A DNA stretch of 64,000 nucleotides from Telluribacter roseus (lineage in GTDB: Bacteria; Bacteroidota; Bacteroidia; Cytophagales; Spirosomataceae): the NCBI RefSeq assembly GCF_017355915.2, contig NZ_JAFEUV020000005.1, positions 62,001 to 126,000 of the forward strand. The letters are read 5' to 3'. Positions 45,107 to 53,569 of this stretch are shown in pieces (the first letter of the stretch is position 1; every line of letters begins with the position of its first letter). The notes beneath the pieces were generated by a model that was given only the letters and a program-made list of their open reading frames with translations, had not been told where the DNA came from and searched no databases. A program made the position numbers and the translations under genes.

Positions 45107-45539
45107 CGGGTGGTGCTGTGTAATGATACTAACCAAGTCAGCTACTGTTTTTTTTGTTAAACAAAGATAGCTGCGAAAAGATTGTTTAAAGCTACTACTT
45201 TATCAGGCATTCCCACAATTTTCGAAGCCCCCTCACTATTTCCTGAATCTTGTGGAAGTGCATTGTCCAGAAACTGTACCAAAATTTACCCACGTGCCTC
45301 AATTCGTGGACTTTCTAAAGTTGATTTTGTACTCTTCACTCAGTCGAAACGTACCGTTCACGAAAAGAGAACCTATCTGAAACAACAGCAATGGGTTGAA
45401 TTATAGCTAATTGGTCTTTTTTTATTGATCAGAAGGTATGAATATTTAACATATGACGTTAAGTATTTGTAAGCCAGCCTACTTATCTATATATTGTTGT
45501 TGATTGCGAATAGTATGTGCTTATAAAACCTAAACCTGT
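45107..45539. other. 433-nt intergenic region upstream of the hydrolase gene
   Basis: It carries the -7 box of the serine acetyltransferase gene at 45162-45169. A 74-codon plus-strand frame (45182-45406) has no recognised domain, no good start context and no clear promoter, and I treat it as unlikely. The last 120 bases are AT-rich and probably hold the hydrolase promoter. Confidence 0.5.
45162..45169 (-). promoter_or_regulatory. Putative -7 box of the serine acetyltransferase gene
   Basis: TATCTTTG on the minus strand, exact match; -33 is TTTAAA-like without TTG. Confidence 0.5.
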
Positions 45540-46439
45540 ATGAAGTTTATTAAGTCTCTTTCATTATACATCCTGTTACTCTTCGTTCCAGTATTTTTTA
45601 CATCCTGCTTTTCGAAGTACCGAACAACCGCCAGGGAAGTAAGGAGGCACTATGCCAATAAAGAAGTAAAGCCTACGGTAAAATGTATAGAGAATGATAC
45701 CATATGTGTACAGGTAGCAACCGTAGGAGCCGATACATTGCCGATGTTGTTGCTGATACACGGTGCTCCCGGGGCGTGGTGGGGATACATGAACCTGCTG
45801 GATGACCCCGATCTTCAGAAGCGCTTCCATATTGTGTCAGTTGACCGGCTGGGCTATGGCAAGTCCAGGTGGAAAAAGCAAAGACATGTCACATCTATTG
45901 AGATGCATGCCCGTAGTCTGCTGCCGGTGCTGAAGCTTAATAAATCCAAGGAAAAGGTAATAGTACTCGGGCGGTCATATGGCGCCCCTATTGCGGCACA
46001 CCTGACTGTATTGGCTTCGGAGGAAGTAAAGCAGTTGATCATGGTGGCGCCCGTCATTGATCCGGATCGGGAACGCTTCTACTGGTTTTCGAAGTGGGGA
46101 AACAATCGACTTGTACAGCTTTTTCTGCCCCGCGAATTCAACGCAGCTACTGCTGAGAAGTACTCGCATGCGGCTGAGCTGAGACGGATGGTACCCATCT
46201 GGCAAAACCTTACGGTACCTACTACCGTCATTCAGGGGGGCAATGATTGGATTGCTGATCCGGCCAATATTGAATTTGCCAAGAAGCATATACCCAGTAC
46301 CCAAGCTCAATATATATTTCTACCCAAGGCAGGTCATATGATCACGCACTCCCACAAGGATATGATCAAGGAAATGATCCTGAAATCCAGCATGTACGTG
46401 GATCGAAACATTACCGTTGATTTTGCATCGGGTAGATAA
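45540..46439 (+). CDS. Alpha/beta-hydrolase fold lipoprotein
   Basis: 299 residues. An N-terminal signal ends in FFTSC with Cys23 as a possible lipidation site, so the protein is likely anchored to a membrane facing the periplasm. The fold is an alpha/beta hydrolase: LLIHGAPGAWW (oxyanion hole), nucleophile GRSYG, Asp in GGNDWIAD and His in PKAGHMI. The substrate is unknown (esterase or lipase-like). It is followed by a terminator. Confidence 0.85.
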   Translation: MKFIKSLSLYILLLFVPVFFTSCFSKYRTTAREVRRHYANKEVKPTVKCIENDTICVQVATVGADTLPMLLLIHGAPGAWWGYMNLLDDPDLQKRFHIVSVDRLGYGKSRWKKQRHVTSIEMHARSLLPVLKLNKSKEKVIVLGRSYGAPIAAHLTVLASEEVKQLIMVAPVIDPDRERFYWFSKWGNNRLVQLFLPREFNAATAEKYSHAAELRRMVPIWQNLTVPTTVIQGGNDWIADPANIEFAKKHIPSTQAQYIFLPKAGHMITHSHKDMIKEMILKSSMYVDRNITVDFASGR

Positions 46440-46460
46440 TACTTATAGCCCTACAAGCAG

Positions 46461-46491
46461 AAAAGCCAGGTCAAAGTACCTGGCTTTTTGT
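46461..46491 (+). terminator. Terminator of the hydrolase gene
   Basis: AAAAGCCAGGT (46461-46471) pairs with ACCTGGCTTTT (46478-46488), loop six bases, then TTG and more T. Confidence 0.9.
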
Positions 46492-46597
46492 ATTCTGAGG
46501 TAATGGTATCTTTTTTTACTCTTGAGCTTTTACTTACTACCTTGATGGCTGTTCATTAAATGAGCTTAAGGAGTACTAAAGGCTGCTCCTGTGTATC

Positions 46598-47806
46598 TTA
46601 CAGATCCTTCAATATCTTCTTTGTCATTGAGATATTCTGATCAGAGAAAGATGCCGTTTGTACCAACTTCTTTTTCTCCCTTTGTTCAGTCGCTCTTTTC
46701 TTAAGCACATAGGCCACTCCCATGTAGACGAAGAAAAGGCCAATGTAGATGTACAGGGATACTGTATTAGAGTAGTCGCCGTGAAACAGGAAAAAAAGTG
46801 TAGTATTGATGATGGTAACCATCCAGAGTGAAAATGAAGCCTGGAAGTGGGTAAGTCCATTATCAATGAGTATGTGGTGCATGTGGTTGCGGTCAGCCAC
46901 AAAGGGTGAGCCTCCCTTTACGATGCGTACGATAAAGACCCGGAGCGTATCGAAAATAGGTACAATGAGCATTACCATCACTACGATGGGAGCATTGAAG
47001 AAGGCATTGGGGTCATTGCGGTAGCTGATATTGAGGCGCAGGAAAGCAATGGCAAAAAAGGATAGTAAGAACCCAATGACCAGTGAGCCGGTATCGCCCA
47101 TGAATATTTTACTGGTCTTTGAGAAGTTGAACCGTAAAAAGCCTAGCAGTGAACCTGACATCGAGAACGCCAAACATGCAAAGGTATAGTGCTGGTTGAG
47201 CAGGAACCAAAAGCCTAATCCCATACCCGCAATCAGACTTATTCCTCCGGCGAGGCCATCAATACCGTCGATAAGGTTGATGGAGTTAATAAGGGCTATA
47301 AATATAAAGATAGTCAGAGGTACACTGGCCCAGTCGGGTATGTAGTACCAGCCAAATATGCCGTACAGATAATCAACTTTGAAGTCGCCCATCACGACCA
47401 GCGTCAGGGAGGCACAGATCTGGACCAGGAGCTTCTTGGTAGAGTCCAGCGCCAGAATATCATCTTTCAGGCCCAGGAAAAACAGGATCGTAAGACCCAC
47501 CATGGAGAGGTTGGTCAGGTTAGAATCTTTGATTTCGGCAGCGTGAGGCCACAAAAAAAACGCGATCAGGGTAGAAGCATACAAAGCAATACCTCCCAAT
47601 GTAGGAGTATCGGTATGGTGGGAACTTCTGAAACCTGGCTTGGCGGTAAGATTGAGCAGGGCCGAAAGGTTGATGATAATGGGTATGGATACAATGGAAA
47701 GGAAGCAGGCAATCAGGAAAGATAATGCGCACTGGTAAACCTCATGGTCAAGTAGGCTTACCGAAAACCCTCCAAATAATGTATCTGCTAGTATGATATG
47801 ATTCAT
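46598..47806 (-). CDS. WecA/TagO-type undecaprenyl-phosphate sugar-1-phosphate transferase
   Basis: 402 residues, MraY/WecA family with about 10-11 transmembrane helices. It loads N-acetylglucosamine-1-phosphate (or a relative) onto undecaprenyl phosphate to start a surface glycan. Key motifs: GGIALY near residue 75, KKDD-like GLKDDILALD, NLIDGIDGLAGG (aspartates), FMGDTGSLVIGF, and the RNHMHHILIDNG loop (HMHH) that distinguishes WecA/TagO from MraY. The C-terminus is a basic cytoplasmic tail. It is the first step encoded in the polysaccharide locus here, sitting at its downstream end. Confidence 0.93.
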   Translation of the reverse strand: MNHIILADTLFGGFSVSLLDHEVYQCALSFLIACFLSIVSIPIIINLSALLNLTAKPGFRSSHHTDTPTLGGIALYASTLIAFFLWPHAAEIKDSNLTNLSMVGLTILFFLGLKDDILALDSTKKLLVQICASLTLVVMGDFKVDYLYGIFGWYYIPDWASVPLTIFIFIALINSINLIDGIDGLAGGISLIAGMGLGFWFLLNQHYTFACLAFSMSGSLLGFLRFNFSKTSKIFMGDTGSLVIGFLLSFFAIAFLRLNISYRNDPNAFFNAPIVVMVMLIVPIFDTLRVFIVRIVKGGSPFVADRNHMHHILIDNGLTHFQASFSLWMVTIINTTLFFLFHGDYSNTVSLYIYIGLFFVYMGVAYVLKKRATEQREKKKLVQTASFSDQNISMTKKILKDL

Positions 47807-47824
47807 GGCCGAACGGATGTGGTG

Positions 47825-47861
47825 CTATGCTTGAGCATAGTTATAGAAAACGTATTTCTAT
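47825..47861. promoter_or_regulatory. Two short dyads in the upstream region of the WecA-type gene
   Basis: CTATGC/GCATAG (47825-47830 and 47835-47840, spacer TTGA) and TATAGAAA/TTTCTATA (47842-47849 and 47854-47861). They lie just upstream of the WecA-type start, on the promoter side. A near -7 box (GATATTTG) lies just above them on the minus strand. Confidence 0.4.
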
Positions 47862-47953
47862 ACAAGCTCAAATATCGTACTTTTTGTGTGTATAATTGAT
47901 AAAATTCCTCCTTATGATCTAAAAAGTTAGTGAACGGTTGCGACAACATCCTG

Positions 47954-48700
47954 TTATTTATTTACGAACTGCATGACTTTCCGGATTGGTTTCAGCCAAA
48001 GCGTAAAGAAATAAGGCTTCAGCTCATTAACCACCCAGGCTTTCCGGTCACTTTTATTGGCTTTGATACGATTCAGAATACTCTGGTTGCTTACGCCTCC
48101 TATTCGCATCTTTATCATAACTCGCGGGATATAGCTAAGGTTTGCCTGTTGTTTATGAATCATTCGTAACATCAATTCATAATCGGCGGCGCTGCCCATA
48201 TCCAACCGAAAGCTACCGTACTTCTGGTACCACTCTTTTCTCAAAAAGAAGGTAGGATGAGGTGGCATCCAGCCCCAGCTAAACATATTTTTCCTGTACT
48301 TGCCGGATATCCACCTTCTCCTGATTTGAGTCAGGGTGGGATCCACGTACACCAGGTCACCATAGGCCCCGTCGGAACCTTCACGACTAATGGCCGCCAC
48401 TACATCCGAAACAGCACTATCATACGCATAGAGATCATCGGCATTCAGGATACCTATCAGGTCACCGGTGGCATAGCTGATGCCTTTGTTCATGGCATCG
48501 TATATACCTTTATCGCGCTCCGAAACTACCTTTGCAATTTTTGAGCCATACGAACGAATAATATCTACTGTTGTATCCGAAGAACCGCCGTCTATTAGTA
48601 TGTATTCAATATGGGGGTAGTCCTGCCGGAGTACCGACTCAATACTATCCCGGATGGTCTTTTCGCCATTATATACTACGGTGATTATAGATACCTTCAC
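47954..48700 (-). CDS. GT2 glycosyltransferase
   Basis: 248 residues of family GT2 (GT-A fold). The nucleotide-sugar start VSIITVVYNGEKTIRDSIESVLRQ, the metal-binding LNADDLYAY (DD) and IRRRWISGKY are typical of the PGL/p-HBAD-like group. It adds one sugar to the growing lipid-linked repeat. Its start overlaps the stop of the WcaF-like gene by four bases, indicating coupling. The acceptor sugar is unknown. Confidence 0.9.
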   Translation of the reverse strand: MKVSIITVVYNGEKTIRDSIESVLRQDYPHIEYILIDGGSSDTTVDIIRSYGSKIAKVVSERDKGIYDAMNKGISYATGDLIGILNADDLYAYDSAVSDVVAAISREGSDGAYGDLVYVDPTLTQIRRRWISGKYRKNMFSWGWMPPHPTFFLRKEWYQKYGSFRLDMGSAADYELMLRMIHKQQANLSYIPRVMIKMRIGGVSNQSILNRIKANKSDRKAWVVNELKPYFFTLWLKPIRKVMQFVNK

Positions 48701-49263
48701 TTTTTGAATACTCTGGTTTTTATAAATTCGGCTGGATTGCCACGATAAATGCTATACGCTTTCAAATCTTTGGTAGCTACTGAGTTGACGGCCAGTACCG
48801 CATGCGAATGAACAGTTACACCCGGAGCGACAACTGACTTGGCTCCAATCCAGGCACCATCTTCCAGAACGATGGGTCTGGTAATCAGGTCAAAGGTGGT
48901 ACTTGTGAAGTCGTGGTTGCCGGTAAGTAACATGGCTCCCTGCGATAAGCATACATTTTTACCCAGCCTGACATCAGTTAGATTATCAATCCACACGTGT
49001 TCGCCAATCCAGACATAATCTTCAATCGTCAGAAACCAAGGGTACTTGATATTGACTTTGGGCTTGATGGTCACGTGATGACCAATGCGAGCCCCAAATA
49101 ACCTAAGTACCAGCGCTTTCAGCGACATGGGGATCGGGAGATAAGTATTGATAAACACCCGACCGCATATATACCACAGGAGTCGCTTGATACCACCACC
49201 GGGCTGGTACCAGCTGTTATCATACTTTGACAGATCTGTTCGCGGCGCGAAGGTCTTTTCCAT
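48697..49263 (-). CDS. WcaF-like acetyltransferase (hexapeptide repeat)
   Basis: 188 residues forming a left-handed beta-helix acetyltransferase, similar to colanic-acid WcaF. Opening MEKTFAPRTDLSKYDNSWYQPGGG and the later IGHHVTIKPKVNIKYPWFLTIEDYVWIGEHVWID and VVAPGVTV segments fit. It O-acetylates a sugar of the polysaccharide. The reading frame overlaps the C-terminal end of the upstream GT2 gene by 44 bases. Confidence 0.88.
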   Translation of the reverse strand: MEKTFAPRTDLSKYDNSWYQPGGGIKRLLWYICGRVFINTYLPIPMSLKALVLRLFGARIGHHVTIKPKVNIKYPWFLTIEDYVWIGEHVWIDNLTDVRLGKNVCLSQGAMLLTGNHDFTSTTFDLITRPIVLEDGAWIGAKSVVAPGVTVHSHAVLAVNSVATKDLKAYSIYRGNPAEFIKTRVFKK

Positions 49264-50146
49264 ATTCTGTCATAAAGTGAGCAATAATATCTTCTTTGTT
49301 TCTGCCGGCTCGCTGGTATACCTCGTACACCTTGGCGTCGACCAGGAAGCGGTACCAGAATCCCTGCAGAAAGTGCCAGATGATGCCTTTCTTCCCGTCG
49401 AGGAAGCCTAATTTTATAAAGTACCTGAACAAAAAGTACATGACCGGCCGGGTGAACAGCGGGAGGGAGGCATATTTTACCTTAAGATACCGCTTGCGTT
49501 GTTCCTGGGTACCCCAGAACGCCGGCGTAACGGTCTCCTTTTCATCAAAGTTATACTTAATGTTCAGCAAGTCAATGACCTCCCGTATTGCATAATTGTT
49601 ATGCTTTTGGGTCCACCAGGTCAGGTTGTTCAGGTTATGATCCACCAGGTCGTGATCCAGGTTCAGGGTTTGACCCTGGGTCAGTTTGATGTGTTCATCC
49701 ATCCACAACTCTTCGCAGATCCCCTGTCCGTTTCGCCAGACCCGCAGGAGCCAGGTAGGGTAGTAGCCCCCGTTTTTGATCCACTTGTTCATAAAAAACA
49801 CTCTTCGCTTAACGTACAGGCCGGAGACGTCGGCGGGAAGGCTGCCAAGCTTCTGATTTAGTTCGCTGGCCAGCTCGGGAGTGATGTACTCATCGGCATC
49901 CATGCGCATGAGCCACTGGGTCCGGAATGGGTTCTGCTGAATGCCGTAGTTGAACTGAAACGCATACGAAACCCACGGATTCTGCACGACTACCGCCCCC
50001 AGCTGCGTAGCGAGCTGCACGGTGTTGTCAGTGGAGTAGGAGTCGACAATGAATATCTTATCGGTAACAGGAAGCAGACTCCGTATGCATCGCTCGATGT
50101 GCAGAGACTCGTTGTGGGTAAGAATTATTACCGATAAATCTACCAT
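49220..50146 (-). CDS. GT2 glycosyltransferase (WaaE-like)
   Basis: 308 residues. LSVIILTHNESLHIERCIRSL, IFIVDSYSTDNTVQLA and RMDADEYI are GT2 GT-A motifs; the WTQKHNNYAIREVIDL segment resembles the WaaE/KdtX-type glycosyltransferases that add a glucose or similar to a lipid-linked core. The donor and acceptor are not known. The end overlaps the WcaF-like start by 44 bases. Confidence 0.88.
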   Translation of the reverse strand: MVDLSVIILTHNESLHIERCIRSLLPVTDKIFIVDSYSTDNTVQLATQLGAVVVQNPWVSYAFQFNYGIQQNPFRTQWLMRMDADEYITPELASELNQKLGSLPADVSGLYVKRRVFFMNKWIKNGGYYPTWLLRVWRNGQGICEELWMDEHIKLTQGQTLNLDHDLVDHNLNNLTWWTQKHNNYAIREVIDLLNIKYNFDEKETVTPAFWGTQEQRKRYLKVKYASLPLFTRPVMYFLFRYFIKLGFLDGKKGIIWHFLQGFWYRFLVDAKVYEVYQRAGRNKEDIIAHFMTEYGKDLRAANRSVKV

Positions 50147-50182
50147 ACCAGGTTCTTAGTTCGGGTGGGATTGGCTACAAAG

Positions 50183-51334
50183 TTATTGAGCCCTGCTTAT
50201 TTTTACATACTCATCCAGTAATCGTTTTGCTACTACCTGGATGTCAAAGTTCTCTTTTACCATATTGAAGGCCTTTCCGGCAATCTCGGCGCAGTACGTA
50301 CTATTTTGAAGGGTTTTGAACAGTCCCTGAGATACACCCTCTACTGTCAGCGGGGTAATGCAGGCTGAGTCGTACTGCCGGAGGTAGTCACCAAACCCGA
50401 TACGATCCGAAACCAGAGTAGGTACGCCAGCCGTCATGGCTTCGAGTACAGCTATCGAAAATCCCTCGGAATAGGAGGGTAGCACAAACAGGTCCGCATC
50501 GGCCAGAGCGGCCTTCTTAACCTTATCCGTCAGCATACCTACCATCCTGATGGATGATTCCATTCCTTTTTCCCGGATAAAGGCCTCTGTTTTTTCCTGG
50601 TAGCCATCGTCGGGGCCCGCCAGGATCAGGATAGTGTCCTGGTGCTGGCGGTTGTATTCTTCAAATGCCGGAAGCAGCAGGTCCAGGCCCTTCTTGATGT
50701 TGAGCCGACCCATAAAGAGCAGCAGCTTCTTGTTGGCCGGTACTTTAAACTCGCTACGGAAGGTACCTTTGGTTGGAAGGTTTGTATAGTCAGCCATTTT
50801 CATCCCGTTGGGGACAATGACCATATTGCGCGGACGGTACCCCAGGTACTGAATTACATCCTCTTCTTCGTCCGTATTGTTGATCTGAATGAGATCAGCT
50901 TTGCCCAGTAGTTTTTTCTGGTAAAGAAAGGTCACCAGCTGTTTCTTCCACTGGCTATGGCGGATAGCCCACCGATCCAGCAGACCGTGGATGGTGATGA
51001 CCTTGGGCACTTTGTTTTCGATCAGAAAAGGAGCCAAGCTTCCAAAATGCCAGATACCATGGATATGGATAACATCGTAGCGGTGGATGTTCTTTTTGAG
51101 GTAGTCGTACAGCTCTGTCGAAAACTCACGGTAAATCTTACTCAGGAACGGGGTGCGCTTACACTCAATAAGACGTGCCCCCTCGGGTACGGGATAAGAC
51201 TTCTCACCGGGAGTCATCGGACTCAGGATATCTACCTGATGGCCGTATTTGAGTACCTCTGTTGTATGATCGTAGATAATTCGGGCAGGACCACCAATGG
51301 CCCAGGTATAAGCGCAAATATTCAGAATTCGCAT
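50183..51334 (-). CDS. GT4 glycosyltransferase
   Basis: 383-residue GT-B fold glycosyltransferase of family GT4. The N-terminal Rossmann start is ILNICAYTWAIGGPARIIYDHT, the donor-site motif LLLFMGRLNIKKGLDLLLPAF is present, and SYSEGFSIAVLEAMTAGVPTLVSD (E-x7-E) marks the nucleotide-sugar site. A role in adding a sugar to the lipid-linked repeat is likely. It is separated by only six bases from the next upstream GT4 gene. Confidence 0.9.
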   Translation of the reverse strand: MRILNICAYTWAIGGPARIIYDHTTEVLKYGHQVDILSPMTPGEKSYPVPEGARLIECKRTPFLSKIYREFSTELYDYLKKNIHRYDVIHIHGIWHFGSLAPFLIENKVPKVITIHGLLDRWAIRHSQWKKQLVTFLYQKKLLGKADLIQINNTDEEEDVIQYLGYRPRNMVIVPNGMKMADYTNLPTKGTFRSEFKVPANKKLLLFMGRLNIKKGLDLLLPAFEEYNRQHQDTILILAGPDDGYQEKTEAFIREKGMESSIRMVGMLTDKVKKAALADADLFVLPSYSEGFSIAVLEAMTAGVPTLVSDRIGFGDYLRQYDSACITPLTVEGVSQGLFKTLQNSTYCAEIAGKAFNMVKENFDIQVVAKRLLDEYVKISRAQ

Positions 51335-51340
51335 AAAAGC

Positions 51341-52498
51341 CTACTTTGTTTCGGATAAGCTGCGGTAGGTGTTGACCATTTCGCGCGCTATTTTGGTAGA
51401 TGAGAAGGGGGCAATAATAGCCCGGGATTGCTCACCCATGGGTTTAAGTTTATCGGGATTCTTGATATAGTACGACATGATTTCTTCCAGCTCTGCCTGA
51501 TTAGTTGGGTCAAACTGATGTCCATTCACCCCCTGCTTCACCAGATCGTCGGCACAGCCGCATTTCTGGGAGACAATCACTGGCATCCCACATACCATCG
51601 CTTCATTGACTACCAATCCCCAGGGCTCCGACAAGCTGGGCAGTACCAACACAGTACTCTGCGCTAACCACTCGGGTACTTTGTGCCAGGGAAAACCACC
51701 GGTGAAAGTAACTCCGGAAACCTCATTTTGGTTAACGTATTCGGCTAAATTATTCTTTTCGGTACCGTCTCCTATGAACATCAGCCCCCAATCTACGGCC
51801 CCTGCCACCGTGTTTTTTACTTCCTTAAAAGCTTTAGTCAGCAGCAGCAGGTTCTTCTCGGGAGCAAGGCGCCCGACGTACACAAAGTGGTAGCGGGGCA
51901 GATTGGGTAGCATTGGACGTAGCTCCGTACCGCGCTGGTAGGCATTCAGGATAACCTGCTCGTCTATCACCGCCGCCTGCCTGACCGCAATTCGGGAGTC
52001 AGGTACTCCTAATGTCTTGAGGTACTCCGCCGAAGAGCTGCCAAAGCAGAAATAGGCATCGGCTGAGTTGACAATAAGAGCCTTCAGACGTTCTTTGATA
52101 CCGGAGCGGGGCCGGTCCATGCTGGATGACTCCGACGATAGCACAATCTTTACGCCCTGTGCCTTGGCGTACAGCATCAGCAGGATCTGCGCCCAGTCAA
52201 AGTAGCCGGTAATGTTAAGTACCGTAGGCTTATAGGCGTGGTACGCCTTCATTAAACCTTTCAGACGATCCGCAAAACCCACCGAATCCAGACTGGTTTG
52301 GTACAACACCTCGTACGGGTACTCGTACCGGATGCTCTCGTCATCCTTCATTACGGCCCGGCTGGCCTCATGCAGGGCTATGTGCACTACTTTAAAGTCA
52401 GCTTTGGGGTGGTTGGCCCTCAGGTTGTTATAGATTTCGCTGAAAAGCTTGGATTTGTAGTGAGCCCACAGCTGATTATGTATAATAAGTACACGCAT
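51341..52498 (-). CDS. GT4 glycosyltransferase
   Basis: 385-residue GT-B glycosyltransferase, family GT4 type. FVYVGRLAPEKNLLLLTKAF, then PWHKVPEWLAQSTVLVLPSLSEPWGLVVNEAMVCGMPVIVS with the E-x7-E donor motif. Start overlaps by one base with the stop of the SGNH gene. The sugar is unknown. Confidence 0.9.
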   Translation of the reverse strand: MRVLIIHNQLWAHYKSKLFSEIYNNLRANHPKADFKVVHIALHEASRAVMKDDESIRYEYPYEVLYQTSLDSVGFADRLKGLMKAYHAYKPTVLNITGYFDWAQILLMLYAKAQGVKIVLSSESSSMDRPRSGIKERLKALIVNSADAYFCFGSSSAEYLKTLGVPDSRIAVRQAAVIDEQVILNAYQRGTELRPMLPNLPRYHFVYVGRLAPEKNLLLLTKAFKEVKNTVAGAVDWGLMFIGDGTEKNNLAEYVNQNEVSGVTFTGGFPWHKVPEWLAQSTVLVLPSLSEPWGLVVNEAMVCGMPVIVSQKCGCADDLVKQGVNGHQFDPTNQAELEEIMSYYIKNPDKLKPMGEQSRAIIAPFSSTKIAREMVNTYRSLSETK

Positions 52499-53490
52499 CA
52501 GTGAGAGGGGCTTAGGTGGCTAAGGAAAAGGGGATACAACTGATTGGCCAGGAATAGCTGTCCGCTGGAGTTGTAATGGACCAGATCGCCCCGGCGGTAG
52601 TACACTTTGGAAGCACCTACCTCTAATTCTTTGATCAGGCGAATCCCATTTTGCTGGGCAAACTGAATGATCTCCTGTCCCTGACTATTATAGTTACCCT
52701 GCTCAATCTCTAAGGTCTCAGGGTGCAGAAATATGAAGAAGGGTATTCCGTTCTGGCGTGCGATCTCGGCCAGCTCCATAAAGCCCGGATTAAATCCCTC
52801 GCCGTTTTTTACAATGCCGGTAGTCGGGCGGTCCTTCTCGGGTAGGGGAGCAAAGTTGGCACTGCCTTCTATGTATCTCAGCAGGTTCTTTAAATTTACC
52901 TTGCTTTCCCACATGTATTCAATCATCCACTCGTACCGTACCCATAGTTCCTGCAACGCCCAGTCAAATTGCTTGTCCGGCAAGTTGGGGTCTATGCCTA
53001 CTACGGGCTCATGCCCCATAATATCATGGGCATCGTGGCTACTCGCTACCAGGCACATCAGATTCGCGTTGAAAAGGCCGTGCTTCCGTAGGTAGGCCGC
53101 AACATTATCAGGGCCCCATGATCCAGCCGAGATGTTAAGTACCCGCACGCGCCGGCCCAGCGTCTGGGTCAGCCGTTTTTCCAGCATAGTGGAGGCCAGG
53201 CTATCCTGATCGGTAAGACTACCGCCGTTTACGACTGAGTCGCCAACTAGAAGTATGACGGTGGTGTCAGACGGATTGACTGGATCATTGCGCATGGAGA
53301 AGCTGTTGGTACGGATAGTATTACCAAACCGTTCGATTTCCTGATTGGGAGCATAGATGTATTCATAATCAGGATTAGCTACGTACAAAGGCGCACTAAG
53401 AAAGCCATATTTGTAGCGCAAAACCAGTTCTGCCGCTACCACGGCAAGGATTAAAAAAATAATAATTCCTAAAACAATTTTACGCATCAA
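52498..53490 (-). CDS. Membrane-anchored SGNH/GDSL hydrolase-like protein
   Basis: 330 residues. An N-terminal transmembrane helix (KIVLGIIIFLILAVVAAELVL) is followed by a periplasmic SGNH domain: block I VGDSVVNGG (Ser), an SAGSWGPDN (Gly/Asn) region, and a C-terminal DLVHYNSSGQ (Asp-His). It could be an O-acetyl esterase or transferase acting on the polysaccharide. Its promoter lies against that of the divergent GT-C-like gene. Confidence 0.82.
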   Translation of the reverse strand: MMRKIVLGIIIFLILAVVAAELVLRYKYGFLSAPLYVANPDYEYIYAPNQEIERFGNTIRTNSFSMRNDPVNPSDTTVILLVGDSVVNGGSLTDQDSLASTMLEKRLTQTLGRRVRVLNISAGSWGPDNVAAYLRKHGLFNANLMCLVASSHDAHDIMGHEPVVGIDPNLPDKQFDWALQELWVRYEWMIEYMWESKVNLKNLLRYIEGSANFAPLPEKDRPTTGIVKNGEGFNPGFMELAEIARQNGIPFFIFLHPETLEIEQGNYNSQGQEIIQFAQQNGIRLIKELEVGASKVYYRRGDLVHYNSSGQLFLANQLYPLFLSHLSPSH

Positions 53491-53509
53491 GCTTTTCTAA
53501 TTTTGTGCC

Positions 53510-53539
53510 TTCAACACCGCAAATTTATAATTACTTTTG
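53510..53539 (+). promoter_or_regulatory. Promoter of the lone plus-strand membrane glycosyltransferase gene
   Basis: TTC at 53510-53512 (one base off TTG), 19-base spacer, TACTTTTG at 53532-53539; the start would be near 53546, about 24 bases before the ATG. Confidence 0.5.
53520..53527 (-). promoter_or_regulatory. Putative -7 box of the SGNH-GT4 operon
   Basis: TAAATTTG on the minus strand, exact match, about 30 bases before the SGNH start codon. It lies inside the spacer of the opposite promoter. Confidence 0.5.
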
Positions 53540-53569
53540 GTTTAAGTAGCCTGGCCTGAAACTTTCCCT

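Noticed and set aside
45182-45406. 74-codon plus-strand open frame in the 433-nt gap
   Set aside because: Overlaps the region upstream of the serine acetyltransferase gene, has no recognisable domain or promoter, and its composition looks random.
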